DNA from: Flavobacterium chungbukense
GTDB lineage: Bacteria > Bacteroidota > Bacteroidia > Flavobacteriales > Flavobacteriaceae
Direction of reading: 5' to 3'
NCBI RefSeq assembly: GCF_020805785.1
Contig: NZ_JAJGZV010000012.1
Span: forward strand, 40,403 to 104,402
DNA: 64,000 nt
Part shown: positions 1 to 9,365 of the stretch, one piece after another
Numbering within the stretch: the first letter of the stretch is position 1
Layout of the letters: each line of letters begins with the position of its first letter
Program-made: the position numbers and the translations under genes
Notes under the pieces: generated by a model
Told to the model about the DNA's origin: nothing
The model's input: the letters and a program-made list of their open reading frames with translations, nothing else
Databases searched by the model: none

Positions 1-1473
1 TACCATGCTGCCAAAGCTGGAGATCCAGAAAGTCAATTGTATGCTCGATTGGCTTTTGGAGGTTATTTAACAGATCAGCTAGATTCTGGACATAATGAAA
101 ATTGGTCCGTTGCCGTAAATTTCTTTAAAGAAACTATTGCTTTGGCAGAAAAAAATACTTCTAAAATAGTGAGTAAAAGCAATATTGGAATCGCTTACGT
201 TAATCTCGCTGACCTTTACTCAAAAGGCCCGAAACCAATAGACGAAAAAGCATTATTAACCAATCTCGAAAAGGCTACTGCAATTGCCAAAAAATACAAT
301 ATTAAAATCATTTATAGAAGCGCTATCGGACTTCAAGGAATGTATTACACCGAAAAAGGAAATTACGCAAAAGCAGAATTGCTTTTTATTGAAGGAATAA
401 AATACCAATTAAGTCTTCCGTATACGGATAATTATCTGCTTGCGACTTTTTATAGCTGCCTAAAAGAGGTTTCGATAAAGCGAAAAGATTATCATGCTTA
501 TTACGCATACGACACATTATATACCAAATACAATCAGTTAAAATATAATGAAAGCACACAAAAACTTCTGCAAAACGCAGATGCCCGATATGAATCTTCA
601 AAAAAAATGGAACGGATTAAGCAACTGGAACTTGAAAATGAACTGGAGCAAAAAAACAAACTTTTAGGCTATGGCATTGCTGGCGTTTTGCTAATCGGAT
701 TGGTGTTTATGTTTCGATCTTATTATTACAGGCAGCGTTATTACTTAAATCGCGAAGAAGTTTTAAAACAAGAACAAGCCAATAGCGATTTGAAAGTGCA
801 GTTAATGGAAAAAGAAACCATGGAAAATCTGGCAGCCAGACTTTCGCTAGAAAGACGATTACTGCGTTCTCAAATGGATCCGCATTTTATTTTTAATGCT
901 TTAGGAAATATTCAGAGCATGATTCTGCAAAAAGACACTATTCCAGCAGTTTCTTATTTGAATAAATTTGCAAAACTTACGCGACAGATTTTAGAACAAT
1001 CTCGAAAAGAAACTATTTCGTTAGAAGAAGAAATCGGTACATTAAAAAATTATATCGAATTGCAGCAACTGCGCCTAAACAATAATTTCGATTATGCTAT
1101 TGTCTGTGATGAAACGGTCGAAGAAGACGTTCTTATTCCGCCACTGTTGATTCAGCCTTTTATAGAAAATGCCGTAGAACATGGATTAAAACCTAAACCT
1201 AAAGAGGAAAAAGGTTTGTTAGAAATCTATTTTTCGCAGCAAACCGATCTAAAAAATCTAATCTGCACGATCAAAGACAATGGCATCGGGCTCAACGCTT
1301 CACACAAACTGAAGGCCAATGAAAACCATCAATCGCTGTCTACAACAATCACCGACGAAAGGTTGAATAAAATGCAAAAAGAATATCCAAATGCTGGTTT
1401 TCAGGTTTTAGAACGCAGTTTAGAAAGTAATGAAACGGGCTGCATTGTTATTATCAATATTCCAATCGTATAA
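1..1473 (+). CDS. LytS/YehU-type sensor histidine kinase, 5' end cut by window
   Basis: The reading frame is open from base 1, so the gene begins to the left of the window. The visible part holds TPR-like helical repeats, then one membrane segment at about nt 660-720, a short coiled coil and a His_kinase/HATPase module. The phosphoacceptor motif MDPHFIFNAL has its His codon at nt 883. The N box (QPFIENAVEHGL) and a DNGIGL glycine box follow. A periplasmic or cytosolic TPR sensor joined to a LytS-type kinase is common in Bacteroidota. The response regulator starts 3 nt after the stop, so the two form one operon and a two-component pair. The signal sensed is unknown. Confidence 0.92.
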   Translation, partial: YHAAKAGDPESQLYARLAFGGYLTDQLDSGHNENWSVAVNFFKETIALAEKNTSKIVSKSNIGIAYVNLADLYSKGPKPIDEKALLTNLEKATAIAKKYNIKIIYRSAIGLQGMYYTEKGNYAKAELLFIEGIKYQLSLPYTDNYLLATFYSCLKEVSIKRKDYHAYYAYDTLYTKYNQLKYNESTQKLLQNADARYESSKKMERIKQLELENELEQKNKLLGYGIAGVLLIGLVFMFRSYYYRQRYYLNREEVLKQEQANSDLKVQLMEKETMENLAARLSLERRLLRSQMDPHFIFNALGNIQSMILQKDTIPAVSYLNKFAKLTRQILEQSRKETISLEEEIGTLKNYIELQQLRLNNNFDYAIVCDETVEEDVLIPPLLIQPFIENAVEHGLKPKPKEEKGLLEIYFSQQTDLKNLICTIKDNGIGLNASHKLKANENHQSLSTTITDERLNKMQKEYPNAGFQVLERSLESNETGCIVIINIPIV

Positions 1474-1475
1474 AA

Positions 1476-2213
1476 ATGTATAGAACAATAATTATAGAAG
1501 ACGAACAACGCATTCGCGAAGCTTTATCTATTATACTTGAAATGGTGGCATCAGATCAAATTCAGATTATCGCTTACGCGGAAAGTGTAGAAGAAGCCGT
1601 AAAATTAATTGACCGTTTAAAACCAGATTTAGTTTTTATGGATATTGTACTGCAAAACGGAACCGGATTTGATGTCTTACAGCAGATTTCGTTCAATTCT
1701 TTTCATTTAATATTTACAACAGCTTATGAACAGCATGCCGTCAGTGCTTTTAAATACAGCGCCATAGATTATCTTTTAAAACCTATTGATCCAGAGGAAC
1801 TGAAAACGGCAATTGAGCGTATTTCTCTTTTGCAAGAACGCGTTTTAGAAAAACATCAGTTAAACGAATTACAGCACAATCTTTCGAAAACGCCTGACCG
1901 AATTATTCTGCCAACACAAGAAGCGATGTATGTAGTGAAACTAGACCAGATTTTGAGATGCGAAACTTCGGGTTCTTATACTACTTTCTTTTTAATAGAC
2001 GGAAGAAAAATAATGGTTTCTAAACCATTAAAAAATTATGAAGATTTACTAGAACCTCCTTTGTTTTTCCGCATTCATCAATCGCATTTAATTAATCTTA
2101 ATTCGATTGTAAGCTATTCGCGCGAAGGAATGGTACACATGAGCGATAAATCTGTTGTGCCGATTTCGAGGAGCAAAAAAGAACAGTTTTTTAATTTGAT
2201 GAAAGACAATTAA
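1476..2213 (+). CDS. LytTR-family response regulator
   Basis: This 245-residue protein has an N-terminal receiver domain with acidic residues E8/D9/E10, phosphoacceptor Asp56 in VFMDIVL and a conserved Lys in LLKPID. A C-terminal LytTR DNA-binding domain covers about residues 140-245 (RCETSGSYTTFFL, FFRIHQSHLINL, VPISRSKK). It follows the LytS-type kinase by 2 nt and is its evident partner. LytTR proteins bind imperfect direct repeats upstream of target genes. No target is obvious here, although the next small membrane gene is co-directional. Confidence 0.95.
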   Translation: MYRTIIIEDEQRIREALSIILEMVASDQIQIIAYAESVEEAVKLIDRLKPDLVFMDIVLQNGTGFDVLQQISFNSFHLIFTTAYEQHAVSAFKYSAIDYLLKPIDPEELKTAIERISLLQERVLEKHQLNELQHNLSKTPDRIILPTQEAMYVVKLDQILRCETSGSYTTFFLIDGRKIMVSKPLKNYEDLLEPPLFFRIHQSHLINLNSIVSYSREGMVHMSDKSVVPISRSKKEQFFNLMKDN

Positions 2214-2337
2214 TAATTATCAATTGTTAATTTTTAATCCAAACTTTCCGAATACCAATTCAAAGCTACCATAGACAAACCAACTATTTCAGCATCGGTT
2301 TTCTGCATTTATTTTTGACGTAATAAATACTAAAACG

Positions 2338-2667
2338 ATGAATAATAAAACCCTGTCTATTTTAAGCTATATCACAATTATTGGATGGATTGTAGCTTTT
2401 GTTAAGAGTAAAGATCTAACGCCAAAAAGTGATTTGGTGCGCTATCATTTAAAACAAGGATTCGGAATTTTTCTGGTTTCTTTACTTGTAAATATTGCTT
2501 TGTCTGTAACTGTAATGGTCGCTCCGCCGCTTTATTTTTTAAGCTACGTTGGCTACATCATTTTAATTTTATGGATTTTCGGAATCATAAATGCCGCAAA
2601 CGAACAAAAGAAACCCATTCCGGTAATCGGAAAAATCTTTGAAGATAAATTCAGTTTTATCGACTAA
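2338..2667 (+). CDS. small DUF4870-like membrane protein
   Basis: The 109-residue protein has three hydrophobic segments (about residues 8-22, 45-62 and 66-85) and the pattern VRYHLKQGFGIFLVS, typical of DUF4870/Tic20-like small membrane proteins. Function is unknown. It starts with ATG 125 nt after the response regulator, so it may have its own promoter. The assignment to the family rests on motif memory rather than a search. Confidence 0.75.
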   Translation: MNNKTLSILSYITIIGWIVAFVKSKDLTPKSDLVRYHLKQGFGIFLVSLLVNIALSVTVMVAPPLYFLSYVGYIILILWIFGIINAANEQKKPIPVIGKIFEDKFSFID

Positions 2668-2713
2668 GCTGTCTTGCTTTTTTAGCTGACGTTTTTATTT
2701 TTTGGATAGGAAT

Positions 2714-2771
2714 GATTCTCAAAGAATATCAATGATGTAGTAGCATTGAGTAGTACTTGAGAATCTTTTTC
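2714..2771 (+). terminator. nested stem-loop followed by T run
   Basis: GATTCTCAA (2714-2722) pairs with TTGAGAATC (2757-2765), and inside the loop CAATG (2730-2734) pairs with CATTG (2744-2748). A T-rich tract follows. It lies between convergent genes ending at 2667 and 2819, so it most likely ends transcription of the plus-strand unit. The nested structure is larger than a minimal terminator. Confidence 0.55.
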
Positions 2772-2818
2772 TATGTATTTTCTTTCCTCTTTCGTCTTTC
2801 CTCTTTCGTCTTTTGCTC

Positions 2819-3112
2819 CTAAGACAATCCCTCTAATTGTTGAAAAACAGGAATCAAAGCTTGTCCTTTTTCCGTCAAATTATATTCGATGTGCAGAGGT
2901 TTCAGTTTGATCGTTGTTTTTTCTAATAGTCCTTCTTCTTCCAATTCTTTCAAAGCGGTTGCTAAAGATTGTTTGTTAGAACCTTGAATTTGTCTGAGTA
3001 AACTATTAAATCGTAAAGGAGATTCTACTGCCAAGCGAAAAATTTCTGCTTTCCATTTACCAGATAACATTTTTAAAAGTCTTTGTGCTGGACAAGTTTC
3101 GATTTCTTCCAT
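2819..3112 (-). CDS. HxlR-family winged-helix regulator
   Basis: This 97-residue protein matches the compact HxlR fold: an N-terminal CPAQRLLKMLSGKWK segment with the single conserved Cys (residue 7), a recognition region (SNKQSLATALKELEEEGLL) and a wing (LKPLHIEYNLTEKGQAL). HxlR regulators often sense electrophiles or oxidants through that Cys. It is divergent from a small membrane protein at 3203, and the 90-bp gap between them contains direct and inverted TTAGAAT repeats that could be its operator. Confidence 0.9.
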   Translation of the reverse strand: MEEIETCPAQRLLKMLSGKWKAEIFRLAVESPLRFNSLLRQIQGSNKQSLATALKELEEEGLLEKTTIKLKPLHIEYNLTEKGQALIPVFQQLEGLS

Positions 3113-3150
3113 GAAATTAATTAGGTAGTCAAAAAAATTAGACTTATTGC

Positions 3151-3188
3151 TTTAGAATATTTTTTTTAGAATATTTGTACAATTCTAA
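3151..3188. promoter_or_regulatory. TTAGAAT repeat cluster, candidate HxlR operator
   Basis: TTTAGAATATT occurs twice in direct orientation 14 bp apart (3151-3161 and 3165-3175). The second copy also forms an inverted repeat with ATTCTAA at 3182-3188 (TTAGAAT, 9-bp spacer, ATTCTAA). The cluster lies in the divergent gap between the HxlR gene and the gene at 3203, where an autoregulatory operator would be expected. Confidence 0.4.
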
Positions 3189-3202
3189 CGTAAAAATATA
3201 AA

Positions 3203-3448
3203 ATGAAAACAAAGAAACCAAGCGAAATGACTCTTGAAGAATTACTTAAAAGAGAGAAAATGATTCAGGTTGCAATTTATTCTTTAATTGCGCTAAATAT
3301 AATTCTGATAATTGCTGTTATCTTTTTGTTTACAAAACAGGGCTTTTCAGCCTTGATTGTAATCCCTTTTTCTATGGTTTCATTTATCATTATCTTTTCT
3401 AATTCTTTAAAAGAAATTCGAAAAGAAATTACTTCGAGAAACTCATAA
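3203..3448 (+). CDS. small two-helix membrane protein, unknown function
   Basis: The 81-residue protein has a charged N-terminus (KPSEMTLEELLKREKMI) followed by two hydrophobic helices (about residues 24-44 and 49-68) and a short basic tail. The layout resembles small redox-stress-linked membrane proteins of Flavobacteria, but I do not recognise a named family. It is divergent from the HxlR regulator and may be its target. Confidence 0.6.
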   Translation: MKTKKPSEMTLEELLKREKMIQVAIYSLIALNIILIIAVIFLFTKQGFSALIVIPFSMVSFIIIFSNSLKEIRKEITSRNS

Positions 3449-3557
3449 AATAAACCCATATCGTAAAGCGTTTTAGACTTACTTAAATTTAATATTTAGT
3501 AACCGAAAGTTTTCTAAAAACAATTAAATTTGAACTCCCTAAATAAGCCTTTACATT

Positions 3558-5912
3558 ATGATTTTTCAAAAGAGTACTTTTTATTTTCTATCCTTATTTT
3601 TTCTATTTTTTGTTTCGCAGTTTAATTACGCGCAGGAACAAAAACAGGTTAAAAAAGAAAGCCGCGGACGTTTATTCAACGATACTACAGCTACCGACAG
3701 CGATTATTTAATGGCAATCGAAAAAGCAGGAGAAGTATTAGAATCTGCCTATAATGACATTGATTTTGCGGGTGATACGCGTCATCTTTTTGGCGAAATG
3801 AAACGTACCGAAAGTAAACTGAATTTAATTCTTGCAAGTTTAAAAGGAGCCAATCCAAATGTGCGCAATCAGCAGATGTATCGTATTGTTCTTCAAGAGA
3901 TTGAACAGGAATTAGAAGATCAGAATAAAGCCATTAATGAAAAAAATCTAAGTCTCGAAAAAATCAAAAGTCGTGTTATCGAACTTCGAAAAGATAAGAC
4001 TTTAATGACTTTGATAAAAGATACGATTCGTCGTCAGCAATTCAAAAAAGAATTTGCAAATCTTCGAAAAAGATACGTTGGCACAGATAGTCTTATGACT
4101 AAAAACCAAACGACTTTAAACAATAAAAAAAGACTTACTGTTGAGCGAAAAATTGCCGTTTCTAATGCTTTGGTTACGGTTGAAAATAAATTAGAAAAAT
4201 CTGGAATCAGTATTTTCAATAAAGAATACCCTTCTTTATGGCAGACTGGAGATTCTGCCGTTTCTAAAAAAGTGACGCACAACATTAAAGCCAAAATAAT
4301 AATTGAAGAAAGCGTTGCCGAATATTATTTAGGTTACAAGGCCGGCGGATTGATTACGTTATGTTTCTTTATGGGTCTTTTATTCTGGTACATTTCTCGA
4401 AATATAAAATACTTAAAAGCAAACGGTTACTCTGAAAGTCTTTCTCTTTTAAACTTTAAATACCTCAATCGAGGCGTTATGGTGCCCGTAATGGTAATCG
4501 CTTTAAACATTGCGGTTGTCACCAATTTATATGCGCCAGCCTTGTTTTTAGAATTTATACAACTTCTTTTACTTGGTGCTTTAACGATACTTTTCAAAAA
4601 TCAGTGGTCGGGAGTTTCCATGCGAAACTGGCTTTTCCTTATCGGAATATTCTTTGCGCTTTGCTTCCTTGATTTATTTATCACAATCGGATTATTACAG
4701 CGTTTTGCCTTTGTTGCGATTAATCTTTTAGGAATTCGCTATGGTTTAGTGCAGATTAAAACACTGAAAGACGAATTGTACATCAAAGGCTTTTTTAAAT
4801 GGGCAAGCATCCTTTTTATTGGATTAAATTTTTTATCTATTCTCTACAATTTGTTCGGAAGAGTTTCACTTTCCAATATGTTAAGCCTTACCGCATTTAT
4901 TTCTTTAACTCAAATTGTGGCCTTAAGCGTTTTATTGAAGATTATTTTAGAAATTATTTTACTGCAGATTTATACAACAAGAGTTAAAAGAGGAATCGAA
5001 AAAATGTTTGATTACGAAAGTTTATCAGACACGCTTAAAAAACCTTTCATCATCGTAATCAGTTATATGTGGGTGATTGTGATTGCTTCCAATTTAAATA
5101 TTTGGGAATCGCTTCGTTCTTCTCTGGCTTCATTATTAAGTCATCCAAACACAATCGGAAGTATTACGTTTACGCTAGGTAATATTGTTTTATTCTTTAT
5201 TATCATTTGGGCTGCGCATTTATTGCAAAAATATGTGGCGTATTTCTTTGGTGAAATTGACGATGAAAACGAAGAAAACATCAATAAAAGGCAGCATTCT
5301 AAATTGCTAATAACGCGATTAGTAGTTTTAATAAGCGGTTATCTTCTGGCAGTTGCCGCATCTGGAATGCCTTTAGATAAATTAAGTATTCTTTTAGGAG
5401 CTTTAGGTGTCGGTGTTGGTCTTGGACTTCAAAATGTCGTTAACAACTTTGTATCGGGAATTATTTTGATTTTTGATAAACCGATCCAAATTGGCGATGT
5501 TGTGGAAATTAGTTCAGAATCAGGTCGCGTAAAATCTATGGGACTTCGAACAACCAAAATCAATGCGCCAAACGGTGCCGAAATTATTATTCCGAATGGT
5601 AATTTGCTGTCTCAAAATATTACAAACTGGACGTATACGGACAATTTTAAATTGGTTGAAATTACTTTTGAAATCAATGGAGAAACTATTCCGGAAGAAA
5701 TAAATACCATTGTAAACGAAACCCTTGGAAATCTTCCTTTGGTAAACAACGCAAAACCATCGCAGATTTATTACAGTTCTATTTCTGACGGAAAATACAA
5801 ACTGCTCATTAAATTCTGGTGCAGTATTTATAGAACTGAAGAAACGATAAGTTCAGCAAGACAAGAACTTTATGTGAGTTTTAAAAATAAAGGTTTGAAT
5901 TTTTCTAGTTAA
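3558..5912 (+). CDS. large MscS-family mechanosensitive channel
   Basis: This 784-residue protein has an N-terminal signal peptide (to about residue 26, ending NYAQ), a long charged coiled-coil region (about 80-250) and then around ten hydrophobic segments. The MscS pore and beta domain follow at about residues 600-660, with the glycine/alanine-rich pore helix LGALGVGVGLGLQNVVNNFVSG (split here: LGALGVGVGLG then LQNVVNNFVSG) and DKPIQIGDVVEI. The size and periplasmic domain resemble the MscK/YbdG-like large channels. It probably releases solutes on osmotic downshock. It is transcribed alone, with a strong terminator behind it. Confidence 0.9.
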   Translation: MIFQKSTFYFLSLFFLFFVSQFNYAQEQKQVKKESRGRLFNDTTATDSDYLMAIEKAGEVLESAYNDIDFAGDTRHLFGEMKRTESKLNLILASLKGANPNVRNQQMYRIVLQEIEQELEDQNKAINEKNLSLEKIKSRVIELRKDKTLMTLIKDTIRRQQFKKEFANLRKRYVGTDSLMTKNQTTLNNKKRLTVERKIAVSNALVTVENKLEKSGISIFNKEYPSLWQTGDSAVSKKVTHNIKAKIIIEESVAEYYLGYKAGGLITLCFFMGLLFWYISRNIKYLKANGYSESLSLLNFKYLNRGVMVPVMVIALNIAVVTNLYAPALFLEFIQLLLLGALTILFKNQWSGVSMRNWLFLIGIFFALCFLDLFITIGLLQRFAFVAINLLGIRYGLVQIKTLKDELYIKGFFKWASILFIGLNFLSILYNLFGRVSLSNMLSLTAFISLTQIVALSVLLKIILEIILLQIYTTRVKRGIEKMFDYESLSDTLKKPFIIVISYMWVIVIASNLNIWESLRSSLASLLSHPNTIGSITFTLGNIVLFFIIIWAAHLLQKYVAYFFGEIDDENEENINKRQHSKLLITRLVVLISGYLLAVAASGMPLDKLSILLGALGVGVGLGLQNVVNNFVSGIILIFDKPIQIGDVVEISSESGRVKSMGLRTTKINAPNGAEIIIPNGNLLSQNITNWTYTDNFKLVEITFEINGETIPEEINTIVNETLGNLPLVNNAKPSQIYYSSISDGKYKLLIKFWCSIYRTEETISSARQELYVSFKNKGLNFSS

Positions 5913-5936
5913 AAGAAATTAAAATATCCTGATAAT

Positions 5937-5977
5937 AAAAAAGCTGTAGCTCTAAAAAGAGTTGCAGCTTTTTTTAT
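5937..5977 (+). terminator. Rho-independent terminator after the MscS-type gene
   Basis: AAAAAGCTGTAGCTC and GAGTTGCAGCTTTTT form a stem with one wobble or mismatch around a TAAAAA loop, followed by a run of T. Confidence 0.85.
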
Positions 5978-6036
5978 TTAATACTCTTTAAAAACCTTCT
6001 CGACTGCATAAAATAAAAAAATAAATATATAAGAGT

Positions 6037-6050
6037 ATGATTTGAATCAT
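6037..6050. promoter_or_regulatory. FNR/CRP-like palindrome upstream of nadA
   Basis: ATGATTTGAATCAT contains the TGAT-N4-ATCA core of FNR-type sites as a perfect inverted repeat. It is centred about 72 bp before the nadA start and about 40 bp before the start point predicted from the TACATTTA box downstream, which fits an activator overlapping the -35 region. The downstream genes include oxygen-sensitive or nitric-oxide-related functions. The identity of the protein that binds is inferred. Confidence 0.5.
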
Positions 6051-6052
6051 GT

Positions 6053-6080
6053 TTTGAAAGAAATGATGATAATACATTTA
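6053..6080 (+). promoter_or_regulatory. candidate promoter of the nadA-nrdG operon
   Basis: TTTG (6053-6056) and TACATTTA (6073-6080) resemble the Bacteroidota TTTG / TAnnTTTG elements, with a 16-bp spacer and a mismatch at the last base. The slightly poor match agrees with a promoter needing an activator bound at 6037-6050. Confidence 0.4.
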
Positions 6081-6115
6081 CCGTATTAAAATTATAAATA
6101 CCATCAACTTTCAAA

Positions 6116-7048
6116 ATGAACAAGAACTTTTTAAGACAGGAAATCATCCGATTAAAAACAGAAAAAAATGCTGTAATTCTCGCTCATTATTACCAAGGTG
6201 AGGAAATCCAGGAATTAGCAGATTTTATCGGTGACAGTCTTGAATTATCTAAAAAAGCACAACAAACAAATGCCGATGTTATTGTTTTTGCAGGAGTTCA
6301 TTTTATGGCAGAAACCGCTAAAATTTTAAATCCAAATAAAAAAGTATTGCTTCCAGATTGGGAAGCAGGATGTTCTCTTGCAGATGGTTGCGATCCGAAA
6401 GATTTTAAATTGTTTAAAGAAAATTATCCTGATCATGTTGTAGTAACTTATATAAATTGTTCTGCCGAAATAAAAGCCATGAGCGATTTGGTTTGCACTT
6501 CGGCGAATGCCAAAAAAATAATCGGGTCTATTCCCGAAGAACAAAAAATCATATTTGCTCCAGATGAAAATTTAGGTAATTATCTTCAGAAAGAAACCAA
6601 ACGTGACTTGGTCTTATGGAAAGGCTCTTGCGTGGTGCATGAAGCCTTTTCGTTAGACAAATTAATTGAAATTTATAATAAGAATCCTAATGCGAAAATA
6701 GCAGCGCATCCAGAATCGGAAAGCCATATTTTGAAAGTGGCCCATTATATCGGTTCTACTTCGGGCATTATTAATTTTATTAAAACGGATCCTGCTGCCG
6801 TTTTCATTGTGGCTACAGAAGCCGGTATCCTGCATGAGCTTTCTAAAGCGGTACCCGATAAAACGCTGATTCCGGCTCCTTCCACAGAAGACAATACTTG
6901 CGCTTGCAGCGAATGTGCTTTCATGAAGATGAATACTCTTGAAAAATTGTATTGGTGCCTTAAAAATGAAAGTCCGGAAATGAAGATCTCAGAAAAGCTT
7001 AGAATAGAAGCTTTAAAACCAATTGAAAGAATGCTTGAATTATCATAA
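6116..7048 (+). CDS. nadA: quinolinate synthase NadA
   Basis: NadA condenses iminoaspartate with dihydroxyacetone phosphate to quinolinate, in de novo NAD synthesis, using an oxygen-sensitive [4Fe-4S] cluster. The 310-residue protein starts LKTEKNAVILAHYYQGEEIQ-like and carries the expected cysteines: one in YINCSAEIKA near residue 113, one in KGSCVVHE near residue 170 and a CACSEC group at about 262-267. HPESE and the substrate-binding TSTEDN-type loop are also present. The length is normal for the shorter NadA type. nadB follows 30 nt downstream, and both head a run that continues with ric, nrdD and nrdG. Confidence 0.97.
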   Translation: MNKNFLRQEIIRLKTEKNAVILAHYYQGEEIQELADFIGDSLELSKKAQQTNADVIVFAGVHFMAETAKILNPNKKVLLPDWEAGCSLADGCDPKDFKLFKENYPDHVVVTYINCSAEIKAMSDLVCTSANAKKIIGSIPEEQKIIFAPDENLGNYLQKETKRDLVLWKGSCVVHEAFSLDKLIEIYNKNPNAKIAAHPESESHILKVAHYIGSTSGIINFIKTDPAAVFIVATEAGILHELSKAVPDKTLIPAPSTEDNTCACSECAFMKMNTLEKLYWCLKNESPEMKISEKLRIEALKPIERMLELS

Positions 7049-7078
7049 AAAATGCAATAACGCTAAAATCAAAATAAC

Positions 7079-8593
7079 ATGCTTAAAACAGATATATTGA
7101 TCATCGGTTCTGGTATTTCGGGATTATTTTTTGCGATGAAAACAGCAAAAAAACGACCAGATTTATCTATTGTTATAATGACTAAAGAAACTGCCAAAAA
7201 TACCAATACACAACTGGCACAAGGCGGTATAGCAGTGGTGACAGATCATTTAAAAGACAGTTTTAGTAAACACATTCATGATACGCTTCGTTCTGGAGGC
7301 GGTTTGTGTGACAAAGAAATTGTTAATATGGTGATTAAACAAGCGCCCGAAAGAATTCAAGAATTAATCGAAATCGGAACTTCTTTTGACAAAAATGAAA
7401 AAGGACAATGGGATTTAGGTCTGGAAGGCGGCCATTCACAACACAGAATATTACATCATAAAGACAGCTCTGGATTGGAAATTGAGCGCAAACTGCTCAA
7501 AATCATTAAGAAAATACCAAACATTGAACTTTTAGAAAACCATCTGGTGATTGACTTGAATACAGAAGTGAAGCGGAATAAAACGATCTGTACCGGAGCC
7601 TTTTTTTATGAAAAGAAATACAATCGAATCAAATATATTAGAACTCGAACTGTTGTATTAAGTACTGGCGGATGCGGTCAGCTTTTTGAAAATACTACTA
7701 ATCCGAAAATTGCAACTGGCGATGGAATCGCAATGGCAGCGCGCGCGGGAGCCGAAATTGTAGACATGCAATATATGCAGTTTCATCCAACGGCTTTGTT
7801 TAATGGAAAAGAAAATCCGTTGTTTCTGATTTCCGAAGCCGTTAGAGGTTTTGGCGCTCATATTGTAAACGAGGAAGGGAAAAGATTTTTATTCAAACAT
7901 GATATTCGAGGCGAATTGGCTACACGAGACATGGTATCCGATGCCATCAGCAAAGAACTTCGCTTGAGCGGAAAAGACCATGTGTACTTAGATTGCAGGC
8001 ATTTGAATAAAGCCGATTTTTATGCTCATTTTCCCATAATTGCGGCACATTGCAATGAATTAGGAATACAACCTGAAAAAGATTTAATTCCGGTTGTCCC
8101 TGCGGCTCATTATCAGTGTGGCGGAATTAAAGTTGATGAAAATGCTACAACTTCGATTAAAAATCTTTACGCTGTGGGCGAATGTTCAAGAACTGGACTT
8201 CATGGTAAAAATCGTTTGGCTTCCAATTCACTTTTAGAGGCTTTGGTTTTTGCGCATCAGGCCTCAGAAAATGTAGACAAAACTATTGCCGAATTTGTTT
8301 TTTCATCCAAAATATTAATTCCAAAGTTTCCAAAAGCACATCGAGTTGATGATTATTTATCATTCGAAATATTAAAAAAAGAATTGCAAAAATTGGTTAC
8401 TTCATTCTACACGAGCGAAGAACGAGATTCTGAATTGGTTTTTATAAAAATAAAAGACCTTCATAATTATGCTGTTTCACTTACAGAATCGCATGAAATT
8501 ACAATTCCGTTTATAGAATTTTCAAATATGATAGCGACTTCTTTAATTATAGTTAAGCAATGCAAAGAGGCGCCGAACAAACAAATGTGCTGA
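7079..8593 (+). CDS. nadB: L-aspartate oxidase NadB
   Basis: This FAD flavoprotein oxidises L-aspartate to iminoaspartate for NadA and can use fumarate as electron acceptor without oxygen. The 504-residue protein shows the FAD-binding ILIIGSGISGLFFAMK start, the TQLAQGGIAVV motif, the substrate region EGGHSQHRILH, QFHPTAL and the C-terminal YAVGECSRTGLHGKNRLASNS motif of the succinate dehydrogenase/aspartate oxidase family. It is followed after 28 nt by the ric gene. Confidence 0.96.
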   Translation: MLKTDILIIGSGISGLFFAMKTAKKRPDLSIVIMTKETAKNTNTQLAQGGIAVVTDHLKDSFSKHIHDTLRSGGGLCDKEIVNMVIKQAPERIQELIEIGTSFDKNEKGQWDLGLEGGHSQHRILHHKDSSGLEIERKLLKIIKKIPNIELLENHLVIDLNTEVKRNKTICTGAFFYEKKYNRIKYIRTRTVVLSTGGCGQLFENTTNPKIATGDGIAMAARAGAEIVDMQYMQFHPTALFNGKENPLFLISEAVRGFGAHIVNEEGKRFLFKHDIRGELATRDMVSDAISKELRLSGKDHVYLDCRHLNKADFYAHFPIIAAHCNELGIQPEKDLIPVVPAAHYQCGGIKVDENATTSIKNLYAVGECSRTGLHGKNRLASNSLLEALVFAHQASENVDKTIAEFVFSSKILIPKFPKAHRVDDYLSFEILKKELQKLVTSFYTSEERDSELVFIKIKDLHNYAVSLTESHEITIPFIEFSNMIATSLIIVKQCKEAPNKQMC

Positions 8594-8621
8594 ACCAAAA
8601 ATTAATCTATACACTCCCATT

Positions 8622-9353
8622 ATGAAACTAACAAATAAAAGTACCATTGGCGAAATCGTAGCAGATGATTTCAGAACGGCAGCTGTTTTTACAAAATACC
8701 ATATCGATTTTTGCTGTAAAGGATATAGAACCATTGAAGAAGTCTGCAAAAAGAGAGATATCGACGAAGCTATTTTAATTGAATACATCCTAGATGCAAA
8801 GGGAAGCACTGTTAATCAATCTTTTGATTATAAAACATGGCCTGTTGATGTTATAGCAGATTATCTGACGAAAACACATCATAGATATATTAACGAAAAA
8901 GCGCCTATAATTCTTCAATATTTAAACAAATTATCTGGTGTTCAAGGAGCAATTCATCCCGAACTTCATGAAATACATACTATTTTTTCTAAATCTTATT
9001 TAGACCTAAAAGCGCATTTGAAAAGAGAAGAAATGGTTGTTTTTCCTTTCATTATAAAAATGAAAAATGCTCAAAACAATGGAAATTATTTAGATACGCC
9101 CCCTTTTTTAAGTATTGAAAATCCGATTGCAACATTAAAAGAAGACCATGAAATAGAAAGCAAACGTTTTAGACGAATTGCGGCTTTAACCAACAATTAT
9201 ACTCCTCCAATAGAATCTTGCAATACATACAAAGTAGCTTTTGCAATGCTGGAAGAATTTGAAAAAGATTTACGAAAACATATTCATTTAGAGAATAATA
9301 TTCTGTTTCCAAAAGCAATCGAACTCGAAAAAACTTTTGAAAAAGCACTATAA
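8622..9353 (+). CDS. ric: RIC-family iron-sulfur cluster repair protein (YtfE/ScdA-like)
   Basis: Proteins of this di-iron family repair [Fe-S] clusters damaged by nitric oxide or peroxide. The 243-residue protein has the N-terminal ScdA_N (DUF542) domain with the signature DFCCKGYRTIEEVC (about residues 27-41). A hemerythrin-like domain with spaced His and Glu ligands follows (THHRYI, HPELHEIH, HLKREEMVVFPF, EDHEIESKRF, HIHLENNILFP). It lies between NAD synthesis genes that depend on an Fe-S cluster and the anaerobic ribonucleotide reductase, which supports a role in protecting such enzymes. Confidence 0.93.
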   Translation: MKLTNKSTIGEIVADDFRTAAVFTKYHIDFCCKGYRTIEEVCKKRDIDEAILIEYILDAKGSTVNQSFDYKTWPVDVIADYLTKTHHRYINEKAPIILQYLNKLSGVQGAIHPELHEIHTIFSKSYLDLKAHLKREEMVVFPFIIKMKNAQNNGNYLDTPPFLSIENPIATLKEDHEIESKRFRRIAALTNNYTPPIESCNTYKVAFAMLEEFEKDLRKHIHLENNILFPKAIELEKTFEKAL

Positions 9354-9365
9354 ATAAATTTTAGG

